Assembly (NCBI GenBank): GCA_003151515.1
Contig: PLXS01000037.1
Coordinates: 135,978-178,092, forward strand
Source: Opitutaceae bacterium
Lineage (GTDB): Bacteria; Verrucomicrobiota; Verrucomicrobiia; Opitutales; Opitutaceae
Length of the DNA stretch: 42,115 nucleotides
Direction: 5' to 3'
Shown here: positions 9,811 to 17,135 of the stretch, piece after piece
Numbering within the stretch: the first letter of the stretch is position 1
Layout: the number at the start of each line of letters is the position of its first letter
Translations under genes and position numbers: made by a program
Notes under the pieces: model-generated
The model's database searches: none
What the model was told of the DNA's origin: nothing
The model's input: the letters and a program-made list of their open reading frames with translations, nothing else

Positions 9811-10220
9811 TGCCCCTTATCCGAATCAACAAGAACCCCCGGGGCCGGCAGCTCGCCGTGTTCGCCGCCGCCTGGGCGGCGGTGCTAGGGGCGGCCGGCG
9901 CATTGTACTGGCGCCACGGCCGCCACGGCGCGGCCGAGGCGGCCTGGGCCGTAGCGGCGGCCGCCCCGCTGCTCGGCGCTGCCAGCATGGGGGCCCTGCG
10001 CCGCCTGTACGTTTTCCTGAGCTACGCGGCCTACCCAGTAGGGTTCGTCGTCTCCCACGTGGCGCTGGCGGCCGTTTACTACCTTGCGATCACGCCGATC
10101 GGCCTGACAATGCGCCTGCTTCGATACGACCCGCTCGGGAGGAGGTTCGACCGCCGTGCCGCGACCTACTGGACTCCCAGGGGGGCGAGGCCCGTCGACG
10201 ACTACTTCAAGCAAAGCTAG
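9810..10220 (+). CDS. SxtJ-family membrane protein
   Basis: A 136-residue protein whose ATG (9810-9812) overlaps the carbamoyltransferase stop by one base (TGATG), so the two are translationally coupled. It has an N-terminal basic stretch and three probable membrane segments (about residues 15-33, 44-60 and 69-97). The conserved C-terminus is LRYDPLGRRFDRRAATYW. Proteins of this family almost always accompany NodU/SxtI-type carbamoyltransferases; their biochemical role is not established. Length and context match the family well. Confidence 0.85.
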   Translation: MPLIRINKNPRGRQLAVFAAAWAAVLGAAGALYWRHGRHGAAEAAWAVAAAAPLLGAASMGALRRLYVFLSYAAYPVGFVVSHVALAAVYYLAITPIGLTMRLLRYDPLGRRFDRRAATYWTPRGARPVDDYFKQS

Positions 10221-10222
10221 CC

Positions 10223-10420
10223 ATGACCGAACAAAAGGAGAACGAATTCAGCAGGCAGGCCGAGCAGCGCCAGAGGGGCCCGATCGCGGAGTTCCTGAGC
10301 TTCGCGCTTCACAACAAGAAGTGGTGGCTCACACCGATTGTCGTGGTGCTCGTGATCGTCGGCGTCCTCGCGGTGCTGGGCGGCTCCGGGGTTGCCCCCT
10401 TCATCTACACGCTTTTCTAG
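10223..10420 (+). CDS. DUF5989 / SxtK-like small membrane protein
   Basis: A 65-residue protein starting 2 bp after the SxtJ-like stop. It has a charged N-terminus (EQKENEFSRQAEQRQ), a conserved EFLSFALHNKKWWLTPIVVV entry to one membrane helix, and the hallmark ending APFIYTLF. It completes the carbamoyltransferase/SxtJ/small-protein trio. A membrane anchor or scaffold for the transferase is a guess. Its stop codon shares the palindrome CTAG with the stop of the convergent gene. Confidence 0.85.
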   Translation: MTEQKENEFSRQAEQRQRGPIAEFLSFALHNKKWWLTPIVVVLVIVGVLAVLGGSGVAPFIYTLF

Positions 10421-11892
10421 GGCGGCGCGCGCTCGCCGGCCCGGGCCTGCCCCGACATGCGCCCGATGAGGCCGCGAATCGACTCGGTGAGCGCCGGGCT
10501 CCCCTCCGACCTTGAGAGGGCCAGCGCCTCGGCGAGGCGCTCCATCATCTCGCCGCGGCGCGCCTGCTTGTAGAGCTTGAGCGCCAGGGTGAGCTCGAAG
10601 GTCGTGTTCACCGGGCCGCTGCGCTCGGCCGCCTCGAGGTACCCGACCTCCCGGGCCCCGTCCCCGGCGTCCTCGCACGCCTTGGCGGACCTCAGATTGT
10701 TCGCCTGGTTCATGGGCTGGCTGCCGGCCGCGGCAAGGCACGCCTGCGTGGCCGCCTCAGGGTGCCCCTCGCCCGCGAGGACCCGGACAAGGGCCTCCAG
10801 GGCGTCCTCGTCCGACGGATGCAGGGCGAGGAGCCGGCGCAGCTCGCGCTCGGCGCCGGCCAGGTCGCCCGTGCCGCGCAGGAGCTCCGCGCGGGCCACG
10901 CGCAGCCTGCGGTCGTCCGGCCTGCGGGCGATCGCCCCGCCGAGGAACCCGAGGCCGTCGGCGAACCGCCCGGAGCGCGCCCACAGCTCGCCGTACACGG
11001 GCGCCAGGAGGTCGAGGTCGGCGCCGGTTTCCGACGCCCTCCTCAGGATGGCCTCCGCCTCGGCGTAGCGGCCGAGCCCGACAAGGATCGACGCCTCGTC
11101 GGCACCCAGGGCGTAGTCGCTGGGAAGAAGGCGCTCCACCCTTCTTGCGAGCTCCAGCGCCTCGTCACGCTTGCCCGTCTCATTGCATATCCCCTCGAGG
11201 ATCCCGGCCAGGGCCGGGTTCTCGGGGTCGGCGGCAAGCGCGCGACGCACCACCCCTTCGGCCGCCTCGGTCACGGCCCGGTCCCTCGAGACCGAGCCAG
11301 CCGCCTCGATCATTCGGGCCAGCCTGGCCTGGTCCCATACATAAGTGAGCTGGTTCGTGAACGGTGGCTTCCGCACGAGCACGTTTATGCCCATGAGCAT
11401 CGGGAGGCGTTCATGGCCCGTGTACCCGAGGGCCTCTGCGCAAGCATCGTCCCCCAGGAAAGGCGCCGCGGCCCCGCCGCGGTCGCCGAGCGCCGAAGCG
11501 CAGGCCCCCGCCATCAGGAGCGCCATGCGGTAATTCCCCTCCCAGTCGAAATGCACGTGCTCGAACAGCAGCTCCCTCCCGCTGGGGGCGGCCGTCGACG
11601 CCGGATCCGAGCCCAGCGCCATCGCCGAGTCCACGAGCTCGGCGTCGGCGCCGTGGCGGCCGGCCACCCGCCGGATGATGGCGTTGATCTCCGGGTCGGG
11701 TCGGAACCGCAGCGCGTCCCAGTGCAGCGCCCCGACAAGGTGCCGGCGCGCCGAGGCCTCGTCACCGGACGAGAGGTCGAGCAGCCCCAGCAGGTAATGG
11801 GTGTCCGCATACCGCGAGTCCAGGCGCAGGGCCTCCTCAAGGCGCGCGCGCCGACGGGTCCCCCAGGCGCCACGCGAGGCGCCCGGCGTCAA
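10417..11892 (-). CDS. SGNH-hydrolase/TPR protein, C-terminal part (downstream of a frameshift)
   Basis: This is the second part of one gene whose first part is 11837-12790. It starts with TPR-like helices (ARLEEALRLDSRYADTHYLLGLL) and then has GRELLFEHVHFDWEGNYRMALLMAG, which carries the catalytic His region expected at the end of an SGNH hydrolase domain. About 300 residues of further TPR-type repeats follow (for example NPALAGILEGICNETGKRDEALEL and PDDRRLRVARAELLRGTGDLAGAER). The Met at 11892 is not a real start. The Ser block lies in the first part and the His block in this part, so neither piece would be an intact enzyme. Such proteins are common next to SxtIJK-like sets; the substrate is unknown. 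Confidence 0.75.
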   Translation of the reverse strand: MTPGASRGAWGTRRRARLEEALRLDSRYADTHYLLGLLDLSSGDEASARRHLVGALHWDALRFRPDPEINAIIRRVAGRHGADAELVDSAMALGSDPASTAAPSGRELLFEHVHFDWEGNYRMALLMAGACASALGDRGGAAAPFLGDDACAEALGYTGHERLPMLMGINVLVRKPPFTNQLTYVWDQARLARMIEAAGSVSRDRAVTEAAEGVVRRALAADPENPALAGILEGICNETGKRDEALELARRVERLLPSDYALGADEASILVGLGRYAEAEAILRRASETGADLDLLAPVYGELWARSGRFADGLGFLGGAIARRPDDRRLRVARAELLRGTGDLAGAERELRRLLALHPSDEDALEALVRVLAGEGHPEAATQACLAAAGSQPMNQANNLRSAKACEDAGDGAREVGYLEAAERSGPVNTTFELTLALKLYKQARRGEMMERLAEALALSRSEGSPALTESIRGLIGRMSGQARAGERAPP

Positions 11893-12790
11893 ACGCCGCC
11901 GTCCATGCGGAGAGGTCCGCCCCGGACAGCCCCTGGCGGTGCCTCGACAGGAACGGCGGGCAGTCCTTCAGGTTAGCCACGACCGTGCACAGGATGGCCT
12001 TGGCACCCGCGCCCGAGGCGGCGTCCACGATGCCGTCCAGGTTCGCCTCGAAGTTTCGGTACACCGCCCCGAGCCTCGGGTCGTCGCCCGGGACCGCGCT
12101 GTTGACGAACATCGACATCCCGCCCCACTCGGCGGGCGCGGCGCCGCCCGCGAGCCGGCCCATGAGGGCGCCCACAAGCTGGCCCGTGCGCGTCGCGCGG
12201 ACGAAAACGCTCGCCCGGATCAACCAGAGCGGCGGCATCTGGGACAGGTACGCGCACCCCGGCCCGAAGGGCCCGACGACCTCGTTGTTGCCCGCATAGA
12301 CGACGAAAAGGTCGGGCTCGTAGCGGGCCATCTCCCGGGCGATCCGGTAGACCACGTGGGAGTTTACGGCGACGATGCCCGTGTTGAGGACCTCGATGGA
12401 CCTGCCCGGGAACCGCGCCCTGAGCTGGGCCCGCAGCTGCGGGCCGAACCCGAAGCTCGGCACCGGCACCCCCTGCGCCGCGGATTCGCGGAGGATCACG
12501 ACCCTGACGGTGTTCGGCGGCTTTCGCGCCGCGACGCGGAAGTTGAGCGGCCTCAGGTCGAACCCGCCCGGCAGGAATAGTCTGGCGAATTCGGGGTTCG
12601 TCCTGAGGGTGCCCGCCGTCTCGTCGGCGATGAGGAACGTCGCGGGCCGCCCCACGCCGAGGACACGAAGCCCTCCCTCGAGAGCGAGGAGGAATGCAAC
12701 CGGCGCGCCCACCGCGAGCGCGGCCCTTGCGAGCCACGCGCTCGGGCCCGCGCGGGCCGTTGAACCGGGGGCTGTGGCTTGGGTATTCAT
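11837..12790 (-). CDS. SGNH-hydrolase/TPR protein, N-terminal part (ends at a frameshift)
   Basis: About 317 residues from the ATG at 12788-12790. It has a membrane anchor near residues 22-43, an SGNH block I of the form ILRESAAQG (Ser103; family members usually have a Gly where this one has Arg101), and block III YAGNNEVVGPFGPG near 165-178. Block V is missing because the frame ends in TGA at 11837 shortly after AFDAGRLAWRLGD. The family sequence resumes in the +1 frame (ARLEEALRLD). The change falls in a GC-repeat stretch next to a G5 run, so a one-base indel is the simplest explanation. It is convergent with the SxtIJK-like operon. Confidence 0.75.
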   Translation of the reverse strand: MNTQATAPGSTARAGPSAWLARAALAVGAPVAFLLALEGGLRVLGVGRPATFLIADETAGTLRTNPEFARLFLPGGFDLRPLNFRVAARKPPNTVRVVILRESAAQGVPVPSFGFGPQLRAQLRARFPGRSIEVLNTGIVAVNSHVVYRIAREMARYEPDLFVVYAGNNEVVGPFGPGCAYLSQMPPLWLIRASVFVRATRTGQLVGALMGRLAGGAAPAEWGGMSMFVNSAVPGDDPRLGAVYRNFEANLDGIVDAASGAGAKAILCTVVANLKDCPPFLSRHRQGLSGADLSAWTAAFDAGRLAWRLGDPSARAP

Positions 12791-12828
12791 GCGCGCGCCT
12801 TGGGTGCCGCAAACGGCCGGCACCGGGC

Positions 12829-13251
12829 CTAGGGGCCCGCCCTCCCCAGGCGCTCCAGCGCCTTGCGCGCCGGCTCAAAGTCCGGCCGGAGCTTGAGGGC
12901 CTGCTCGAGGTGCTCCTTGGATTCGGCGCGCCGGCCCGGCTCCCTGAGCAGCACGATGGCCAGGCAATAGTGGGCCTGCGCGAAGTCGGGCTTCAGGCGC
13001 AGGGCGGCCTCGAATTCGCCGATGGCGTCCTTCGTCCTGCCGGGCATGTCCGAGAGGAGGACCCCATAGCCGTTGTGCGCCTCCGCGTCGCCGGGCGCGA
13101 GCCGAAGGGCCTGCTCATACTGCGCCAGGGCGTCGGGGCGCCGGCCGGGAATCCGGGCGAGCGCGTTGGCAAGGTTAGCGCGGATATGCGCGTTGTCCGG
13201 CGCGAGCCGAAGCGCGGCCTCGTATTGCGAGACCGCGTCCTGCAGGCCCCC
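12829..13251 (-). pseudogene. C-terminal TPR fragment of the membrane TPR protein (after a frameshift)
   Basis: In the frame next to that of the main gene, TPR units continue without a break: GLQDAVSQYEAALRLAPDNAH, then RRPDALAQYEQALRLAPGDAE, AIGEFEAALRLKPDFAQ and SKEHLEQALKLRPDFEPARK, ending at 12829. The original frame gives a low-complexity Arg/Ser/Thr sequence from the same point. The switch maps to the C5 run at 13247-13251 on the plus strand; one additional base there restores a single protein of about 711 residues. Confidence 0.75.
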
Positions 13252-14963
13252 GGCAGGCGCGCCAGGGCCGCGCCGAGGTTGCTGTGCGCCTCCACATAGC
13301 CCGGATCGAGGCCGATGGCCGCCCTGTACTCTGCCACCGCCTCGCCGAGCGACCCCGGATCGCGCGAGAGCAGCACCCCTAGGTTGTTGAGCGCTCCGTC
13401 GTAGTCCGGCCGGATCCTGAGCGCGATCTTGAGGTGCGCGATCGCCTCCGTCGTGCGCCCCGGCATCCGGCCGAGGGCGATCCCCAGGTTGTTGTGGCCC
13501 TCGGCAAAGTCGGCCTTGAGTCTTATGGGCGCCTCGAACTGCGCCACCGCGTCGCCCAGGCGCCCGGGCACCCGAAGGTACGCGCTCCCCAGATTGTTGC
13601 GCGCGGCCCAGTGGTCGGGGTTGAGCCTCAGGGCCGCCTCGTACTCGGCGATGGCCCCGTCGAGTCCGCTGGGCTGGCCGCCAAGGGACACCGCAAGGTT
13701 GTAGTGCGCGAGCCACGCGGACGGGTTTTGGGCGAGCGTCGCCCTGTTGAGCGTGTCCGGGTCCCGGTAGATGCGGCACTGGCGCCACGTAATGCAGCCG
13801 AGGACGGCGGGAACGGCGAGAAGCACGGCGGCCCTGGCGGGCCCCTTGCCCAGGGCCCTTGTCGCCGCGAAATCGATGGCCCACGCGGCGGGGACGAGGA
13901 CGCCGACGCTCGCGAGGTACTGGAAGTGGTCCGCCACGAATGAGAAGGCAAAGGGGTACACGTTCACGAATCCCAAGGCCGGGAACAGGGTCCCCGTGTA
14001 GAAGAGGAACCCGGCGAGGGGCCCGCGGCTTCGCCCCGACAGCGCCACCAGAGCGGCGAGGACCCCAAGAACGGCCGCGGGGAATGCGTACTGCCAGGGC
14101 GCCCCCGCATCCACCGTCCAGCGGGGGTATATGAACGCCAGGTGGCTCGGCCAGGCCAGGCTTGCCGCGTAGAACACGACCACCCTTCCAGCGAGGAGCA
14201 CGCGCCCCAAAGCGCCCAGGGTGAAGGCCGCGCCCTCGGCGCCGATGAGCTTGGCCTCGATCCATGCGGTCAAGAGCCCGCTCACCGCGGCCACGGCGAA
14301 CCAAGGCAGGAGCGGAACGACGTCGCGGCGCATGCCGAGGTTCCCGCGCCGCCACCAAAAGGCGACAAGAAGGGCGGCCGGAAGCGTCGCGGTCACGCTC
14401 TTGGTGAGGAGGGCCGCGAGGAACAGCAGCGAGGCCGAAACGTACCGCAGCGGGCCGCGCGTCTCGTCGAAGCCCAGGTACGCGAGCGCCGCCAGCAGAT
14501 ACAGGAGCGCCGAAAGCGTGTTCTTCTGCTCCGCGATCCACGCGACCGACTCGACGCACACCGGGTGCAGGGCGAAGAGGAGCCCCGCGAGGACGGGCGC
14601 CGGGAAGGCCAGCCGGCGCAGGATGAGCGCAAGCAGCCACGCGCTTCCGGCGTGCAGAGCGACGTTGAGGAGGTGGTAGCCCAGGACCGAGTCGCCCCAG
14701 GCGCGGTGCTCGAGCCAGAACGCGCTGTGGAGCACCGGATAGTACTGCTGCGTCGCGCCCACCTCGGACCAGATCCTCCAGAGGCCGTGAAGCGAGCGCA
14801 GGTCCGGCCGCGTCACGTGCGCGTCGTCGTCCCGGAGGAGGGCGCCGCGAAGCGCCGGAGCGTAGGCGAGCGCCGCCACGGCCAAGAACAGCGCCGCGAG
14901 GAGGGCGGTCCCAAGGACCGCCCTGGCGGGCTTCGCCAAACGGACTTCAGAGGGGGCCGCCAC
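12993..14963 (-). CDS. Polytopic membrane protein with TPR repeats (TMTC/GT-C-like), frameshifted near its 3' end
   Basis: The N-terminal about 400 residues contain many membrane segments. A luminal/periplasmic DDDAH motif lies in the first loop (RGALLRDDDAHVTRPDLRSL), followed by HLLNVALHAGSAWLL and PVCVESVAWIAEQKNTLSALLY. This pattern is shared with TMTC-type O-mannosyltransferases and bacterial GT-C relatives. TPR units follow from about residue 410 (AIAEYEAALRLNPDHWAARNN, AIAHLKIALRIRPDYDGALNN). After about residue 570 the frame becomes Arg/Ser/Pro-rich nonsense because of a one-base loss at 13247-13251; the true C-terminus is the fragment ending at 12829. A glycosyl-transfer role is suggested by fold resemblance only. 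It is transcribed in the same direction as the SGNH/TPR gene, 38 bp upstream of it. Confidence 0.78.
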   Translation of the reverse strand: MAAPSEVRLAKPARAVLGTALLAALFLAVAALAYAPALRGALLRDDDAHVTRPDLRSLHGLWRIWSEVGATQQYYPVLHSAFWLEHRAWGDSVLGYHLLNVALHAGSAWLLALILRRLAFPAPVLAGLLFALHPVCVESVAWIAEQKNTLSALLYLLAALAYLGFDETRGPLRYVSASLLFLAALLTKSVTATLPAALLVAFWWRRGNLGMRRDVVPLLPWFAVAAVSGLLTAWIEAKLIGAEGAAFTLGALGRVLLAGRVVVFYAASLAWPSHLAFIYPRWTVDAGAPWQYAFPAAVLGVLAALVALSGRSRGPLAGFLFYTGTLFPALGFVNVYPFAFSFVADHFQYLASVGVLVPAAWAIDFAATRALGKGPARAAVLLAVPAVLGCITWRQCRIYRDPDTLNRATLAQNPSAWLAHYNLAVSLGGQPSGLDGAIAEYEAALRLNPDHWAARNNLGSAYLRVPGRLGDAVAQFEAPIRLKADFAEGHNNLGIALGRMPGRTTEAIAHLKIALRIRPDYDGALNNLGVLLSRDPGSLGEAVAEYRAAIGLDPGYVEAHSNLGAALARLPGACRTRSRNTRPRFGSRRTTRISALTLPTRSPGFPAGAPTPWRSMSRPFGSRPATRRRTTAMGSSSRTCPAGRRTPSANSRPPCA

Positions 14964-15058
14964 GCGCCCAATTCCGGATCAATGGGCCGGACGGGTCAAG
15001 AGCCCGATCCCGGGGCGACGCCGGGCGCGCCGCGCCCCCTCTGGAAAGGGCGGCACAG

Positions 15059-15100
15059 TGGCACTGATGTTAAAAACTTAGTCGTTTCTGCCATTTTTTA
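15059..15100 (+). promoter_or_regulatory. Operator/promoter element, copy 3 (upstream of nagB)
   Basis: TGGCA begins at 15059 and TGCCA at 15089, again 30 bp apart. GTTAAAAAC is at 15069-15077 and GCCATTTTTTA at 15090-15100. A -10-like GAATAT follows at 15114-15119, 49 bp ahead of the nagB start. It has the same orientation as copies 1 and 2 relative to the regulated gene. Confidence 0.75.
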
Positions 15101-15167
15101 ACCGGACCGACGCGAATATCATCGCAGCTCCAACCGGAAACACGAAAATCACGCGCAAGGGTCACCC

Positions 15168-17135
15168 ATGACCGGCCCATCGACCGCAATGCCCAGCCGA
15201 TTCGAGCACGTACCGCTGGCTGTCTTCCAGAGCAGCGCGGACGCGTCCAAGGCCGTGGCCCGGGATATAGCGGCGCTTATGCGCGAGAGGCAGGCCGAGG
15301 GGCGCCAGGCCGTCCTCGGCCTTGCCACGGGTTCGACGCCGCTCGGCCTCTATGCGGAGCTCGTTCGCATGCACAGGGAGGAGGGCCTGAGCTTCGCAAA
15401 CGTCGTCACCTTCAATCTGGACGAGTACCACCCGATCCAGGCCACCCATCCGCGCAGCTACTGCCACTTCATGCACGCGCACCTGTTCGACCACGTGGAC
15501 ATCCCGCGGGAGAACACCCACCTGCCGGACGGATCCGTGCCCGTCGCCGGCGCCGAGGCGCACTGCGCCGAGTACGAGCGCATGATCGAGTCGGCCGGCG
15601 GGATCGACCTGCAGGTCCTGGGCATCGGCAGGACCGGGCACATCGGCTTCAACGAGCCCGGCAGCGCGCGGCGCTCCCGCACCCGCAGGGTGACGCTCGA
15701 CCCGCTGACGAGGCGGGACGCGTCGGGGGACTTCGGCGGCGTGGAGAACACCCCGCGCTACGCGATCACGATGGGGGTGAGGACGATCCTCGAGGCGCGA
15801 AGGATCGTGCTCATGGCCTGGGGCCAGCACAAGGCCGAGGTCGTGCGCGCCGCGGTCGAGGGGCCCGTGACCGCGCAGGTGACCGCGTCGTTCCTGCAGG
15901 AGCACGACCAGGTGCGCTTCGTCATGGACCAGGCCGCGGCGGGAGCACTCACGCGCTTCCGCACCCCGTGGCTCATCGGAGCGCTGGCGGACCAGGGGCT
16001 CGAATGGGACCCCGGGATGATGCGCCGCGCCATCATCTGGCTCTCGCAGCAGAGGAAGAAGGCCGTCCTCAAGCTCACCGACGACGACTACAACGAGGCG
16101 GGCCTGGGCGACCTGCTGCGCATCCACGGGTCGGCGTACGAGGTGAACCTGGCCGGCTTCTACCAACTGCAGCACACGATCACCGGGTGGCCGGGCGGCC
16201 GCGACCCGAAGCGCACGCGCCCCGGGGACGCGCCCGTGCGCCCCCTGCACGCCCCCTCGGCCGGCGTGTTCCCCAAGCGCATCCTCATCCTCTCGCCCCA
16301 CCCCGACGACGACGTCATCGGGATGGGCGGGACGCTCTGCCGCCTGGTCGAGCACGGCCACGCGGTCCACATCGCCTACCAGGTCTCGGGCGCCAACGCC
16401 GTCTCCGACGAGGCGCTGATGGGCATCCTGAGGTTCGTCGGCGACGCGGGCCTAGCGGATGCGCAGGCCGCCGGAAGGTTGAAGTCGATCTTCGCGGCGC
16501 AGCAGAGCCAGGGCGCCCTTCCCGATACTCCCGAGGTCGTGGGATGGAAGGGCGTCGTGCGCCGCCAGGAGGCGCTGGCCGCGGCCCGTGTCTGCGGCGT
16601 CCCGGAGTCGCGGTTGCATTTCCTCGACATGCCCTTCTACCACGCGAGCCCGGGCAGCAGGCGCCAGCTCAAGGCCGAGGACCTCGCCTCCATGCGCTCG
16701 ATCCTTGCCGAGGTCCGCCCGCACCTGATCTTCGCGGCCGGCGACCTGGACGACCCCCACGGCACCCACAGGCTCTGCTTGCACGCGCTTCGCGACGCGC
16801 TGTCCGAGCTCTTCCGGGAGCCGTGGGTGGCGCAGTCCGAGCTGTGGCTCTACCGGGGTGCCTGGTCGGAGTGGTCCGCCGACGAGATCGACATGGCGGT
16901 CCCCTTGAGCCCCCAGGAGGTCCTGAGGCGCCGCCGCGCGATCTTCTGCCACCAGACCCAGAAGGACCAGGCGCTCTATCTCGGAAACGACCGCCGCGAG
17001 TTCTGGCAGCGCTCCGAGGACCGCAGCAAGCGCCTGGCGGAGACCTACAACGCCCTGGGGCTCGCGGAGTACGAGGCGATGGAGTCCTTCAAGAGGTATG
17101 CCCCCGAGAACTTCATTCGCGACCTTCCTCTGTAG
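15168..17135 (+). CDS. nagB: Glucosamine-6-phosphate deaminase fused to a PIG-L deacetylase domain
   Basis: A 655-residue cytoplasmic fusion. Residues 15-275 are NagB: GLATGSTPLGLY (51-62), FNLDEYHPI with the catalytic Asp85, and GIGRTGHIGFNEPGS with His158 and Glu163. E. coli NagB has Asp where Thr156 stands here; as far as I recall, the long fused NagB class shares this RTGH form. Residues about 370-640 are PIG-L: LSPHPDDDVIGMGG with the metal site at 378-382, and DDPHGTHRLCLHAL. NagB converts GlcN-6-P to fructose-6-P and ammonia. The attached PIG-L domain would allow deacetylation and deamination by one polypeptide. It is first in an operon with GH20, a sugar porter and an epimerase, under operator copy 3. 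Confidence 0.93.
   Translation: MTGPSTAMPSRFEHVPLAVFQSSADASKAVARDIAALMRERQAEGRQAVLGLATGSTPLGLYAELVRMHREEGLSFANVVTFNLDEYHPIQATHPRSYCHFMHAHLFDHVDIPRENTHLPDGSVPVAGAEAHCAEYERMIESAGGIDLQVLGIGRTGHIGFNEPGSARRSRTRRVTLDPLTRRDASGDFGGVENTPRYAITMGVRTILEARRIVLMAWGQHKAEVVRAAVEGPVTAQVTASFLQEHDQVRFVMDQAAAGALTRFRTPWLIGALADQGLEWDPGMMRRAIIWLSQQRKKAVLKLTDDDYNEAGLGDLLRIHGSAYEVNLAGFYQLQHTITGWPGGRDPKRTRPGDAPVRPLHAPSAGVFPKRILILSPHPDDDVIGMGGTLCRLVEHGHAVHIAYQVSGANAVSDEALMGILRFVGDAGLADAQAAGRLKSIFAAQQSQGALPDTPEVVGWKGVVRRQEALAAARVCGVPESRLHFLDMPFYHASPGSRRQLKAEDLASMRSILAEVRPHLIFAAGDLDDPHGTHRLCLHALRDALSELFREPWVAQSELWLYRGAWSEWSADEIDMAVPLSPQEVLRRRRAIFCHQTQKDQALYLGNDRREFWQRSEDRSKRLAETYNALGLAEYEAMESFKRYAPENFIRDLPL

Noticed and set aside
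11837..11850. Programmed +1 frameshift of the prfB type at CCT-TGA
   Set aside because: No internal Shine-Dalgarno-like stimulator precedes it and the site lies beside an error-prone GC repeat; an indel is simpler.
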